Part shown: piece by piece, positions 17,731-26,039 of the stretch
Numbering within the stretch: the first letter of the stretch is position 1
Layout of the letters: the number at the start of each line of letters is the position of its first letter
DNA from: Bradyrhizobium diazoefficiens
Lineage (GTDB): Bacteria; Pseudomonadota; Alphaproteobacteria; Rhizobiales; Xanthobacteraceae
Length of the DNA stretch: 64,000 nt
Assembly: GCF_016616235.1 (NCBI RefSeq)
Contig: NZ_CP067100.1
Span: 744,001 to 808,000 of the forward strand
Direction of reading: 5' to 3'
Made by a program: the position numbers and the translations under genes
The notes under the pieces: generated by a model
What the model was told of the DNA's origin: nothing
Databases searched by the model: none
What the model saw: the letters and a program-made list of their open reading frames with translations, nothing else

Positions 17731-18153
17731 CTACGGCTCCCAGCCTTTTGGCGCGAGCTCGAATTTTGCAAACTCGAAGGCGGGCGCCACGGTGCAGCCG
17801 ACCAGCGTCCATTCGCCGGTGGTCTCGGCCGTCTGCCAGGCCTCAGCCGGCACGATGGCCTGCGGCCGCTCGCCGCTCACGAGATCCGTGCCGAGCCGTA
17901 CCACGTGCTGCGAGCAGCCTTCATGCGCAATGCGCAGCGTTAGCGGGCTGCCGGCGTAATAGTGCCAGACCTCGACCGCATCGATGCGATGCCAGTGCGA
18001 GCGCTCGCCGCGCGCGAGCAGAAAGTAGATCAGGGTCGAGCGCGAGCGGCCATTGGCGTCCGTGGTCTGGTCGCGAAACGTCTCGCGATAGTGCCCGCCC
18101 TCGGGATGCGGGCGGAGTTCGAGGCGCGCGATGATCTCGGCTGCGGTCGGCAT
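17731..18153 (-). CDS. Cupin-fold protein, DUF985 family
   Basis: This 140-residue protein of the Cupin_5/DUF985 type has RLELRPHPEGGHYRETFRD (about 9-27), ERSHWHRIDAVEVWHYYAG with the metal-type histidines, and a closing TLVGCTVAPAFEFAKFEL. Biochemical function in the family is poorly defined. The start could be ATG 18153 or GTG 18168; the ATG is preferred. gloB ends 23 nt upstream on the same strand, so the two may be co-transcribed. Confidence 0.82.
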   Translation of the reverse strand: MPTAAEIIARLELRPHPEGGHYRETFRDQTTDANGRSRSTLIYFLLARGERSHWHRIDAVEVWHYYAGSPLTLRIAHEGCSQHVVRLGTDLVSGERPQAIVPAEAWQTAETTGEWTLVGCTVAPAFEFAKFELAPKGWEP

Positions 18154-18176
18154 CGATCCGGTCAGCACTTTCTTCG

Positions 18177-18944
18177 TCAGGACTTGTTCTTGCGTTCGCG
18201 CAGTTCGCCGAACACCGCGGCGGCATCCGCGCCCTTCATGTGCAGCTTGGCCGCAACCGACGGTTCGTCGGCGCGCAGGAACACATTTGCCCGCTTCTCG
18301 TCGCCAAGCAGGGACGGAATGGTCGGCTTGTTCTCGGCCCGCAGCTTCGTCACTTCCGCCGCACGCGCCTGGAGCGCCGCATTGTCGGGCTCAATGGTGA
18401 GCGCGAATTTGACGTTGGACGCCGTGTATTCGTGGCCGCAATAAAGCTTGAAGTCGTCGGGCAGGGCGCGCAGCTTCAACAGCGAATCCCACATCATCGG
18501 GTAGGTGCCCTCGAACACGCGGCCGCAGCCGATCGAGAACAGCGTGTCGGCGGCGAACACCGTCTTCTCGTTGTCGAACACGTAGGAGATGTGGTCGAGG
18601 GTATGGCCGGGCGTTTCGATGACGCGCCCGAGCAAGCTGCCGACCTTGACCACGTCGCCATTGGCGACGCGCAAATCGACATCGGCGATCTTCGTCGTCT
18701 TGTCGTGCGGCGCGACGACGCGGCAATTGTATTTCTGCTTGAGTTCGGCGACCCCGCCGACATGATCGCCGTGATGATGGGTGATCAGGATGTCGGTGAG
18801 CTGCCAGCCCTCGCGCTCGAGCGCCGCCAGGATGGGACCGGCCTCCGGCGCGTCGATCGATGCGGTCGCCTTGGTTTCCACATCGTGGATCAAATAACCG
18901 AAATTGTCGTTTAAACAGGTGAAAGTACGAATTTCGGCGGCCAT
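18177..18944 (-). CDS. gloB: Hydroxyacylglutathione hydrolase (glyoxalase II)
   Basis: This 255-residue metallo-beta-lactamase-fold enzyme hydrolyses S-lactoylglutathione to lactate and glutathione in methylglyoxal detoxification. The metal motif THHHGDHVGG starts at 55. IETPGHTLDHISYVF and LYCGHEYTASNVKFALTIEP supply further metal and substrate ligands. The C-terminal HAGH domain ends the protein. ATG 18944 follows a GGAGATG ribosome site; the longer open frame to 19499 is the shadow of the divergent methyltransferase gene. Confidence 0.93.
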   Translation of the reverse strand: MAAEIRTFTCLNDNFGYLIHDVETKATASIDAPEAGPILAALEREGWQLTDILITHHHGDHVGGVAELKQKYNCRVVAPHDKTTKIADVDLRVANGDVVKVGSLLGRVIETPGHTLDHISYVFDNEKTVFAADTLFSIGCGRVFEGTYPMMWDSLLKLRALPDDFKLYCGHEYTASNVKFALTIEPDNAALQARAAEVTKLRAENKPTIPSLLGDEKRANVFLRADEPSVAAKLHMKGADAAAVFGELRERKNKS

Positions 18945-19052
18945 GACATCTCCATCGCGCTCAGCCCCGCCAGACAGATATGGCGTTAACGTTGCGCAGG
19001 CAATGCAATATTCCGCGCGCGGCTGCGCCCTTGTGCATGTTACATTACGGTC

Positions 19053-19796
19053 ATGACCATCGACGTCGTCGACCTTCGCGAGTTCTATTCCCGCCGCCTC
19101 GGGATTGTGGCGCGGCAAATGATCAATCGCGGCATCAGGGAGCGCTGGCCGAACGCCGGGGGCCAGCGCGTGCTCGGCATCGGCTATCCCACGCCCTATC
19201 TCGGACTGTTCCGCGAGGATGCCGAGCGCTGCATTGCCTTCATGCCGGCGGCCCAGGGCGTGCTGAAATGGCCGACGGGCCGGCCGGCGTTGGCCTCGCT
19301 GGTGGACGAGTTCACGCTGCCGCTTCCTGATGCCGCCATCGACCGCATCCTCTTGATCCATGCGCTGGAGATGTCGGACGATCCGGCCGCGCTGCTGCGC
19401 GAGGTATGGCGCGTGCTGTCGCCCTCGGGGCGCGTCATCGCGGTGATCCCGAACCGGCGCGGGGTGTGGACCCGCACCGACAACACGCCGTTCGGCCACG
19501 GCCGGCCCTATTCGCGCTCGCAGATCACCGAGCTGCTGCGCCAGACCTGGTTCACGCCGACCGCCTGGGGCGAGGCGCTATTCATGCCGCCCTATGCTGG
19601 CGGCTGGGTGCTGAAATCGGCGCAGATGTGGGAGCGTGCCGGCGCGGCGCTGTCGCTGCCCTTTGCCGGCGTGCACATCGTCGAGGCCACCAAGCAGGTC
19701 TACCGCGCGATCCCCGCCAAGCGCGAACGGGCGCGCCTGATTCCCGCGCTGACCAAGCCGGTGCTGGTGCCGTCCTCGACGGTCACGCGCAGCTAG
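19053..19796 (+). CDS. Methyltransferase-domain protein next to gloB
   Basis: This 247-residue protein resembles class I SAM-dependent methyltransferases. Motif I is VLGIGYPTPYLGLF (about 40-53), degenerate in its glycines. The core is LPLPDAAIDRILLIHALEMSDDPAALLREVWRVLSPSGRVIAVIPN, the usual motif II-III region of the type-11 family, and the C-terminus is basic. A divergent gloB-methyltransferase pair is common in Alphaproteobacteria as far as I recall. Whether it binds SAM is uncertain given the altered motif I. Confidence 0.78.
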   Translation: MTIDVVDLREFYSRRLGIVARQMINRGIRERWPNAGGQRVLGIGYPTPYLGLFREDAERCIAFMPAAQGVLKWPTGRPALASLVDEFTLPLPDAAIDRILLIHALEMSDDPAALLREVWRVLSPSGRVIAVIPNRRGVWTRTDNTPFGHGRPYSRSQITELLRQTWFTPTAWGEALFMPPYAGGWVLKSAQMWERAGAALSLPFAGVHIVEATKQVYRAIPAKRERARLIPALTKPVLVPSSTVTRS

Positions 19797-19802
19797 AAAC
19801 AA

Positions 19803-19829
19803 ATCGTCCCGGCGCGAGGCCAGGACGAT
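19803..19829. terminator. Possible hairpin between convergent genes
   Basis: ATCGTCC (19803-19809) pairs with GGACGAT (19823-19829). It sits just after the methyltransferase stop and before the end of the convergent DUF4167 gene. It could serve either transcript. T-runs are weak, so confidence is low. Confidence 0.35.
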
Positions 19830-19857
19830 GGCAGTCCATAAAATCAGAAGAAGGCGC

Positions 19858-20631
19858 TTACTCGCCGGGGGCGAGATCATCGCTCGAACCGGCTGGCGCC
19901 GCCTCGCGCTCGGGGCGCGGGCCATGCGGCCGACGACGCCGGCGCGGATAGCGCTCGCCGCCACCACCGCCCTCGAAGCCGCCCTGGCCGCCATTGGCGC
20001 CGACATTCGCCTGCGGCTGCGCGCCGGTGATGAAGGAGGGCAGGCGATCGACGCTGCCGGCGTCGGCGATAACGGGCTGCGGCTGGTTCGCAGGCTGCGG
20101 CTGATATTGCGGCTGCGGACGAGGCTCGCGTTCGCGCTGCTCGCGCGGCTGCTGGTTCTCCCGCTGATAGGGCTGCTGATTGTCGCGGCTCTGGTGATCA
20201 CGCTGGTGATGATCGCGCTGGCCCTCGCGCATGTAAGGCTGCTGCTGCGGCGGTTGCGGAACGAAGCCCGGCTCCTGGCCGAAATTCGAGAAATTCTCGC
20301 CGTCGTCCTCGCCGTCGTCGCTCGTGCTGATGGGCTCGTCGCCGCGCGGCTGCTGCTGATTCTGGCGGAACTGTTCCTGGGCCGCCGCGATCAGGCGGAA
20401 ATAGTGCTCGGCATGCTGATAGTAGTTCTCGGCAGCGACGGGGTCGCCGGAGGAGCGCGCATCGCGCGCCAGCTGGAGATACTTTTCAGCGATGTGCGAG
20501 GCCGTGCCGCGGATCTTGATGTCGGGTCCGTTGGACTCGTAGACCCGGGTCATCGGGTTCTGGCCGCGCCGGTTGTTGTTGTTATTGTTGTTGCGGTTGC
20601 GCATCCGCTGCTTGTTCTGACCGTTTCTCAT
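19858..20631 (-). CDS. DUF4167 protein with Asn/Gln/Pro-rich body
   Basis: This 257-residue protein opens with the DUF4167 domain: a basic Asn-rich start (seven Asn in a row after RMRNR), then VYESNGPDIKIRGTASHIAEKYLQLARDA and AENYYQHAEHYFRLIAAAQEQ (about 29-87). The rest is low complexity: Gln/Pro/Arg/Asp-rich, a GGQGGFEGGGGGERYPRRRRRP patch and an acidic end. It looks like an RNA- or ribosome-associated protein, and it usually follows prfA-prmC in Alphaproteobacteria. Its function is unknown. The repeat-rich body is probably disordered. Confidence 0.85.
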   Translation of the reverse strand: MRNGQNKQRMRNRNNNNNNNRRGQNPMTRVYESNGPDIKIRGTASHIAEKYLQLARDARSSGDPVAAENYYQHAEHYFRLIAAAQEQFRQNQQQPRGDEPISTSDDGEDDGENFSNFGQEPGFVPQPPQQQPYMREGQRDHHQRDHQSRDNQQPYQRENQQPREQREREPRPQPQYQPQPANQPQPVIADAGSVDRLPSFITGAQPQANVGANGGQGGFEGGGGGERYPRRRRRPHGPRPEREAAPAGSSDDLAPGE

Positions 20632-21105
20632 GTCCTGCCTTTAATTCCAGCCCTAAAGGTTGCACGCATTACTGATTGCCAGGAGTGACCTGGTGAGTGA
20701 CCTGGTGACAGCGGTTCACACATCTTGCACGCACCGCGCGCAAAAACGGATCAAACCCTGCCGATGTTCGTCGACCGTCGCGTTCAACAAAGACGCGTTC
20801 CCCACCCGCCAGCATTCATTGCCAGCGAACCCATTCATATCGCCTGCCGAAACAAGCCCAGCTTTCTTGCGTAAGTGTTCAAGCGCAATATCAGGCTTTC
20901 GTTCACGTTGCGGTCGGAAAGCAGCGCAGCTTCGATAGCCATCGCGCTTATTGGGACCTGCGGCTTGGAACCTTAAATCAGTGAAGCTCTCGCTCGAGAG
21001 CCCGGCTTTCGCCCGTAGGTCTACGGGGCCGACACCGATGTGTTAATCGGAAGGTAGTCGTTCCCAAGCGATATTCCAAGAGCTTTTTGCAGGCCAATCG
21101 GGCTT
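20632..21105. other. Non-coding gap between DUF4167 gene and prmC
   Basis: These 474 bases hold no convincing gene. They include a perfect 12-bp tandem duplication GAGTGACCTGGT (20683-20706) just upstream of the DUF4167 start. A hairpin CCCGTAG-GT-CTACGGG lies at 21012-21027, and a GCTCTCGCTCGAGAGC palindrome ends near 21002. The DUF4167 promoter should lie here. A small RNA is possible but cannot be shown from sequence alone. Confidence 0.4.
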
Positions 21106-22008
21106 TTATGGGGGCATTTTTCGGGCCGAAACCGCCCGGAGAATGCCTCCCAGATCGGCCTTCGGCGGCCTGTCCAGCGATAACGCGGCAGCTGCCATCA
21201 AGGTTTCAATATCCCGGGCCTGGCCCTGTCCGGCCTCGACGATCAGGGCCCCGCCGGGCGCGAGCCGCTCGGCCGCCTGCGGGATCAGGGCGCGGTAGGC
21301 GTCATAGCCATCATTGCCGCCGTCGAGCGCCAGATGCGGATCGTGCTCGCGCACCTCGCGGCTCAGCTTCGGAATTTCCCCCGAGGGGATATAGGGCGGG
21401 TTCGACACGATGAGATCGAACGGGCCATCAAGCGCCGCCGCATAGGAGCAGGCGACGAAGCCGGAGCGGCCTGCGAGGCCGAGCGCGGCCGCGTTGTCAC
21501 GTGCGGTGTTGAGTGCCGTCAGGCTGACATCGGTGCCGACGCCGAACGCGGCGGGAATCTCGTGCAGCAATGCGAGCAAAATGGCGCCGGATCCGGTGCC
21601 GATGTCAGCGATCCGCGGCCGCCGGCCCGATAGATCGAGTTCGCGAAAAACTGCGAGCGCCAACTCGACCACGGTCTCGGTGTCCGGCCGCGGCACCAGC
21701 GTTGCCTCCGACAGGCGGAACGGCAGGCCCCAGAATTCCCGCGCTCCCAAAATGCGGGCGACCGGCTCACGCGCAAGCCGGCGCTGCGCATAGCCTTCGA
21801 GCCGGGCAGCCTCCTCAGGCGTCAATCGTCGCGCCGCCTGCGTGACCATCGCCGTGAGATCGAGCTCCACCGCGGCGCCGACGAGCAGGCGGGCGTCGAG
21901 GGCGGGCTCCTCGATGCCCGCCGCTTGCAGCCGTGCCGCAAGCGCGCGCCGCGCCCTCTCGATGCTGTGTCCGGAATCTGTCGCCAATGGAACCATCCTG
22001 CCTGGCAT
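21106..22008 (-). CDS. prmC: Release factor glutamine methyltransferase
   Basis: This 300-residue enzyme methylates the glutamine of the GGQ motif of peptide release factors. An N-terminal helical domain (PALDARLLVGAAVELD) precedes motif I IADIGTGSGAILLALLHE. The catalytic NPPY is in DLIVSNPPYIPSGEI. ATG 22008 or 21996 are both possible starts with weak ribosome sites; ORF extensions beyond overlap the divergent HIT gene. It is separated from its usual partner prfA by about 6.8 kb. Confidence 0.9.
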   Translation of the reverse strand: MPGRMVPLATDSGHSIERARRALAARLQAAGIEEPALDARLLVGAAVELDLTAMVTQAARRLTPEEAARLEGYAQRRLAREPVARILGAREFWGLPFRLSEATLVPRPDTETVVELALAVFRELDLSGRRPRIADIGTGSGAILLALLHEIPAAFGVGTDVSLTALNTARDNAAALGLAGRSGFVACSYAAALDGPFDLIVSNPPYIPSGEIPKLSREVREHDPHLALDGGNDGYDAYRALIPQAAERLAPGGALIVEAGQGQARDIETLMAAAALSLDRPPKADLGGILRAVSARKMPP

Positions 22009-22087
22009 CGTGGATAGATCGGCGGACTTGCTTGCGTCAACGGAAAGGAGCGCGTTTGATCGCGCCGCGCAGCGAAGGAGAGGATCC

Positions 22088-22513
22088 ATGACGGCCTATG
22101 ACGATCAGAACGTCTTCGCAAAGATCCTGCGCGGCGAAATTCCCTGCTTCGAGGTGTTCAGGGACGACCGCAGCCTGGCCTTTCTCGACATCATGCCGCG
22201 CTCGCCCGGCCACACGCTGGTGATTCCGAGGGCACCGGCGCGCGGCATTCTCGACATCGCCGATGACGATCTCGCCGCGGTCGCTCGCACCGCCAAGCGG
22301 ATCGCGATCGCGGCGATGAAGGCGTTCGACGCGGAAGGGATCATTCTCCAGCAGTTCAGCGAGCCCGCCAGTGGGCAGGTGGTGCTTCACCTGCACATGC
22401 ATGTCATGCCGGTCAGGGCCGGCGTCGAGCTGTTGCCGGCGCAGACGCGCAAGGAGGACATGGCCGTGCTCGCCGATCACGCCAGGCGGATGGTCGCTGC
22501 GCTCGCGGGTTAG
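22088..22513 (+). CDS. HIT-family nucleotide hydrolase/transferase
   Basis: This 141-residue histidine-triad protein opens with NVFAKILRGEIPCFEVFRDD and carries PRSPGHTLVIPR. The triad is VLHLHMHVMPV near residue 100, close to the HxHxHxx consensus. HIT proteins cleave or transfer nucleoside phosphoramidates or dinucleoside polyphosphates. GGAGAGG precedes the ATG. Its stop overlaps the stop of the convergent livF gene by 2 nt. Confidence 0.88.
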   Translation: MTAYDDQNVFAKILRGEIPCFEVFRDDRSLAFLDIMPRSPGHTLVIPRAPARGILDIADDDLAAVARTAKRIAIAAMKAFDAEGIILQQFSEPASGQVVLHLHMHVMPVRAGVELLPAQTRKEDMAVLADHARRMVAALAG

Positions 22514-23208
22514 ACGCCGAGATAGCGCTGCAGCAGCTCCGGCTGTGCCTTGAGCTCCTGCGCCGGCCCCTCATGCACGATGTGCCCATTGTTGATGATG
22601 TAGATCCGGCTCGCCAGCGCCAGCGTTGCGGCGAGGTTCTGCTCGACCAGCACGATGGTCTGGCCGGCGGCGGCGAGCTCGCGGCAGGCCTTGACGAGAT
22701 CGTGGACGATGACGGGGGCGAGCCCCTCGAACGGCTCGTCCAGCAGCACGATCTTGGGATCGCGCACCAGCGCCCGCGCGATCGCCAGCATCTGCTGCTC
22801 GCCGCCGGAAAGCTCGGTGCCGCGGTTGTTGCGCCGCTCCTTCAGGCGTGGAAACATCTCGTAGATGCGCCCAAGCGGCCAGCGCTTTGGCGCGGTGATG
22901 CCGGCGAGGATGATGTTCTCCTCCACCGAGAGGCTGCCGAAGATGCGGCGCTCCTCGTGCACGAGCTGCATGCCCGCCTGCGCGATTCTGTGGCTCCGGC
23001 GTCCGGCGATGTCGATGCCGTCGAACTTCACGCTGCCACTGCGGGGCGTCACCACGCCCATCAGGCTTTTCAGCGTCGTGCTCTTGCCGGCGCCGTTGCG
23101 CCCGAGCAGCGCCACCACCTCGTGGCGCTCGACGTGCATGGCGACGTCGAACAGGATGTGGGAATCGCCGTAATAGCTGTTCAGCCCGTTGACCTCGATC
23201 AGGCTCAT
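22510..23208 (-). CDS. livF: Liv-type ABC transporter ATP-binding protein (LivF-like)
   Basis: This 232-residue ATPase of the hydrophobic amino acid uptake family has Walker A GRNGAGKST (36-44), signature LSGGEQQML and Walker B IVLLDEPFEGLAP. The closing ELLQRYLGV is typical of LivF. Its start overlaps the end of the fused permease/ATPase gene by 4 nt, showing one operon of binding protein, LivH, LivM-LivG and LivF. The substrate is not identifiable; branched-chain amino acids, amides or aromatic acids are all known for this family. Confidence 0.9.
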   Translation of the reverse strand: MSLIEVNGLNSYYGDSHILFDVAMHVERHEVVALLGRNGAGKSTTLKSLMGVVTPRSGSVKFDGIDIAGRRSHRIAQAGMQLVHEERRIFGSLSVEENIILAGITAPKRWPLGRIYEMFPRLKERRNNRGTELSGGEQQMLAIARALVRDPKIVLLDEPFEGLAPVIVHDLVKACRELAAAGQTIVLVEQNLAATLALASRIYIINNGHIVHEGPAQELKAQPELLQRYLGV

Positions 23209-25052
23209 GCGGCGATCTCCCCATGCACGCCGCCGAGATAGGCCTCCTGCACCGCGGCATTGGTCTTGATTTCTTCGGGCGTGCCGGAGATCAACACCTT
23301 GCCCTCCTGCAGCACGGTGACGCGCTCGACCAGCTCGAACAGCGAATCCATGTCGTGGTCGATGATGATCATGGTGCGGCCGCGCGCGATCGACTTGAGC
23401 AGCTTGACGGTCTCGACTCGCTCGCGCGGGCTCATGCCGGCGAGCGGCTCGTCGAGCAGCAGCAGGCGCGGCGAGGTCGCGAGCGCGAGCCCGATCTCCA
23501 GCCTGCGCTTCTCGCCATAGGCGAGCTCGGATACCGGCGTGTCGGCGCGGCGGGTCAGGTTGACCAGCGCGAGCGTGTGCTCCACCTGCTCGGTCAGGCC
23601 CTTGACGCTCGAGAGCTTCCTGAACAGGTCAAGCCGGAATTTGCCGCGCAGCTCGGCGAGTGCGGCGATGGTCAGGTTCTGCCGCACCGTCAGGCCGGTG
23701 AAGAGCTGGTTGACCTGGTAGCTCTTGGTGAGCCCGAGCTGGCACACCTCGGTGACCTTCAGGCCCGTGATGTCGCGCCCCTCGAACACGATCTGGCCGG
23801 AGGTCGGCGCGATCTCGCAGGTCAGCATCTTGAAGAAGGTCGATTTGCCGGCGCCGTTGGGCCCGATGATGCCGCGCAGCTCGCCCCGATCGACGCTGAA
23901 ATCGATGTCGCTGTTGGCGACGAGACCGCCATAGCGCTTGGTGAGGCCGGTGGCTTTCAGGATCGGTCCGGAATAAGCGGGGTGCTGAGCTTCCTTGGCC
24001 TGCATCGGGGCCGGCGCGAGTTGCTGTGCGGCCTCGGAATCCGCGGCGTCCCGTTCGTTCTCCGTCTCCGTCCGCTGACGCTTGCCGGAAACGAGGCGAT
24101 AGAGATCGGCAAGACCGCCGATGATGCCGCCGCGCAGGAAACAGACCAGCAGCACGAACACGACGCCGAGCACGAGCTTCCAGGCGGCTCCGAGACCGAG
24201 CGCGGACTGGAGGAAATCCTGGAGGAACAGCCAGACGGTTGCGCCGACCAGCGGTCCGAACAGCGTGCCGCGGCCGCCGATGGCGGTCTGCATCACGAGC
24301 TGGCCGGAGGTGTCGAAGGTGAAGGCGTCGGGCGGCATGAAGGCCTGGAGCACGCCGAGCAGGCCGCCGGCAAAGCCTGCGTAAGCGGCTGCGATCACGA
24401 AGGCGGTCAGCTTGTAGCCGTGGATGTTGTGGCCGACCGCGGTGGCGCGCAGCGGATTGTCGCGGATCGCGCTCAGAATCGCTCCGACCGGCGACCGCAC
24501 GATCCTGAGCGCGATGATGACGCCGATGAAGTAGCACAGCGCGATGAACTGGTAGAGCGACCAGCCGTTTGTGAAGTGGATGGTGGTGAAGCCGAGATTG
24601 AAGCTCGGCGTCGGCACGCCCGGCAGGCCGTTCTCGCCGCCGGTGAAGTCGGAGAGCGGATTGAACTCGACGAAGAAGAACACTTCCGCGATCGCCACCG
24701 TGATCATCGCGAAGTAGATGCCGGTGCGGCGCAGCGCGATCAGGCCTATGAGGTAGCCGGTCGCGGCCGCCGCGATCATGCCGATGACCAGCGCGCCGAG
24801 CACGTTGCCGAAGCCGGCGCGGGTCAAAAGGTAGGCGGCGACGAAGCCGCCGGTGCCGTAGAAGGCGGACTGGCCGAACGACAGAAGGCCGGTGAAGCCG
24901 AACAGGATGTCGAAGCCGAGGCCGAACAGGCCCCAGACCAGGATCCGGTTCACGGTGTTGGGCGCGAAGCCGAGATGAGGCAGCACGAAGGGCGCTGCGA
25001 TCAACCCGATCGCGGTGAGGGTCTCGATCAGGAACGGGCGTTGCTTGAGCAT
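23205..25052 (-). CDS. Fused Liv-type permease and ATP-binding protein (LivM-LivG)
   Basis: This 615-residue fusion has a LivM-like permease at 1-322 (helices include GLFGLGFDILFGFTGLLSFGQSAFYG and GGRGTLFGPLVGA). A charged, probably flexible linker follows (about 323-363, rich in Arg, Glu, Ala and Gln). The LivG-like ATPase (364-615) has Walker A GPNGAGKST (397-405), Walker B LLLLDEPLAGMSPRE and the switch IIIDHDM. No separate livG exists in the operon, so the fusion supplies both. I start at ATG 25052; the open frame above it is a shadow of livH. Confidence 0.9.
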   Translation of the reverse strand: MLKQRPFLIETLTAIGLIAAPFVLPHLGFAPNTVNRILVWGLFGLGFDILFGFTGLLSFGQSAFYGTGGFVAAYLLTRAGFGNVLGALVIGMIAAAATGYLIGLIALRRTGIYFAMITVAIAEVFFFVEFNPLSDFTGGENGLPGVPTPSFNLGFTTIHFTNGWSLYQFIALCYFIGVIIALRIVRSPVGAILSAIRDNPLRATAVGHNIHGYKLTAFVIAAAYAGFAGGLLGVLQAFMPPDAFTFDTSGQLVMQTAIGGRGTLFGPLVGATVWLFLQDFLQSALGLGAAWKLVLGVVFVLLVCFLRGGIIGGLADLYRLVSGKRQRTETENERDAADSEAAQQLAPAPMQAKEAQHPAYSGPILKATGLTKRYGGLVANSDIDFSVDRGELRGIIGPNGAGKSTFFKMLTCEIAPTSGQIVFEGRDITGLKVTEVCQLGLTKSYQVNQLFTGLTVRQNLTIAALAELRGKFRLDLFRKLSSVKGLTEQVEHTLALVNLTRRADTPVSELAYGEKRRLEIGLALATSPRLLLLDEPLAGMSPRERVETVKLLKSIARGRTMIIIDHDMDSLFELVERVTVLQEGKVLISGTPEEIKTNAAVQEAYLGGVHGEIAA

Positions 25053-25063
25053 CAGGGGATCGC

Positions 25064-25939
25064 TTACTCGCGGCCCTGGACGCCGAGCAGGCCATGCGGT
25101 CGCACCACGAGCACGAGCGTCATTGCCGCAAACAGCATCACATAGGCATAGCCGGGGTTGAACATGGAGGTGACGCTGATGATCTCGCCGGCGATCAAGC
25201 CGCCGAGGATCGCGCCGGGGAACGAGCCGACGCCGCCGATCACCACCACCACGAAGGTCTGGACCAGGATGTCGTCGCCGATGCCAGGGGTCAGCGACAC
25301 CACCGGTGCGTTGACGATGCCGGCAAAGCCGGCGGCTGCCGCGCCGATGCCGAACACCACCATAAAGACGCGGTAGACGTTGATGCCGAGCGAATCGACC
25401 ATCACCGAATCCTCGATGCCGGCGCGCACGATCATGCCGAGGCGGGTCCGGTACAGCACCAGGAACAGCGCGCCGAGCGCGACCGCGACGATGCCGACCA
25501 CGGCGAGGCGGTAGGTCGGATAGAACATGAAGCCGAGATTGGTGATGCCCTGGAACAGCGGCGGCGGCGGCACGATCTGCGACTGGCTCGAGAAGATCAG
25601 CCGCACGAGCTCGACGAAGCAGATGCCGAGCCCGAACGTCACCAGCAGCTGATCCTCGTGCGGGCGATGATAGAAATGGCGGATGATGACGCGCTCCATC
25701 GCGACCCCGAGCAGCATCACGAACAGCGAGCCCGCGATCACGGCGAGGACGAACGATTCCGTGTACTGGTAGGTGACGAAGCCGGCATAGCCGCCGATCA
25801 TGAACATCGCGCCATGCGCGAGGTTGAGCACGCCGAGCGTGCCGTAGATGATGGTCAGGCCGGAGCTGATCAGCGCGAGCAGCGCGCCGAGCGCGAGCCC
25901 ATTGAAGAGCTGCGAAACGAGATTGGGCCAACTAATCAT
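25064..25939 (-). CDS. livH: Liv-type ABC transporter permease (LivH-like)
   Basis: This 291-residue inner-membrane permease has about eight helices. NGLALGALLALISSGLTIIYGTLGVLNLAHGAMFMIGGY is the textbook LivH N-terminus. RAGIEDSVMVDSLGIN is the cytoplasmic loop that contacts the ATPase, and VVVIGGVGSFPGAILGGLIAG is the closing motif. It lies 11 nt before the fused LivM-LivG gene. Confidence 0.92.
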   Translation of the reverse strand: MISWPNLVSQLFNGLALGALLALISSGLTIIYGTLGVLNLAHGAMFMIGGYAGFVTYQYTESFVLAVIAGSLFVMLLGVAMERVIIRHFYHRPHEDQLLVTFGLGICFVELVRLIFSSQSQIVPPPPLFQGITNLGFMFYPTYRLAVVGIVAVALGALFLVLYRTRLGMIVRAGIEDSVMVDSLGINVYRVFMVVFGIGAAAAGFAGIVNAPVVSLTPGIGDDILVQTFVVVVIGGVGSFPGAILGGLIAGEIISVTSMFNPGYAYVMLFAAMTLVLVVRPHGLLGVQGRE

Positions 25940-26039
25940 GCAATGGTCGCCGTTGCGACGCGACAGCAGCGCGCGTCAAAAAAAGGCGACGCCGCAGGAC
26001 CAGAGTACAGCCCGCGGCGTCACAGGGGTTAGCGCGGGA

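Noticed and set aside
18945..19500. N-terminal extension of gloB reaching 19499
   Set aside because: The extra residues are Arg/His/Gln-rich antisense of the divergent methyltransferase gene; the glyoxalase II start at 18944 has a ribosome site.
23223..25145. 640-residue plus-strand frame opposite the Liv operon
   Set aside because: It is the mirror of the fused LivM-LivG gene; the repetitive Glu/Asp/His/Arg mix is a shadow.
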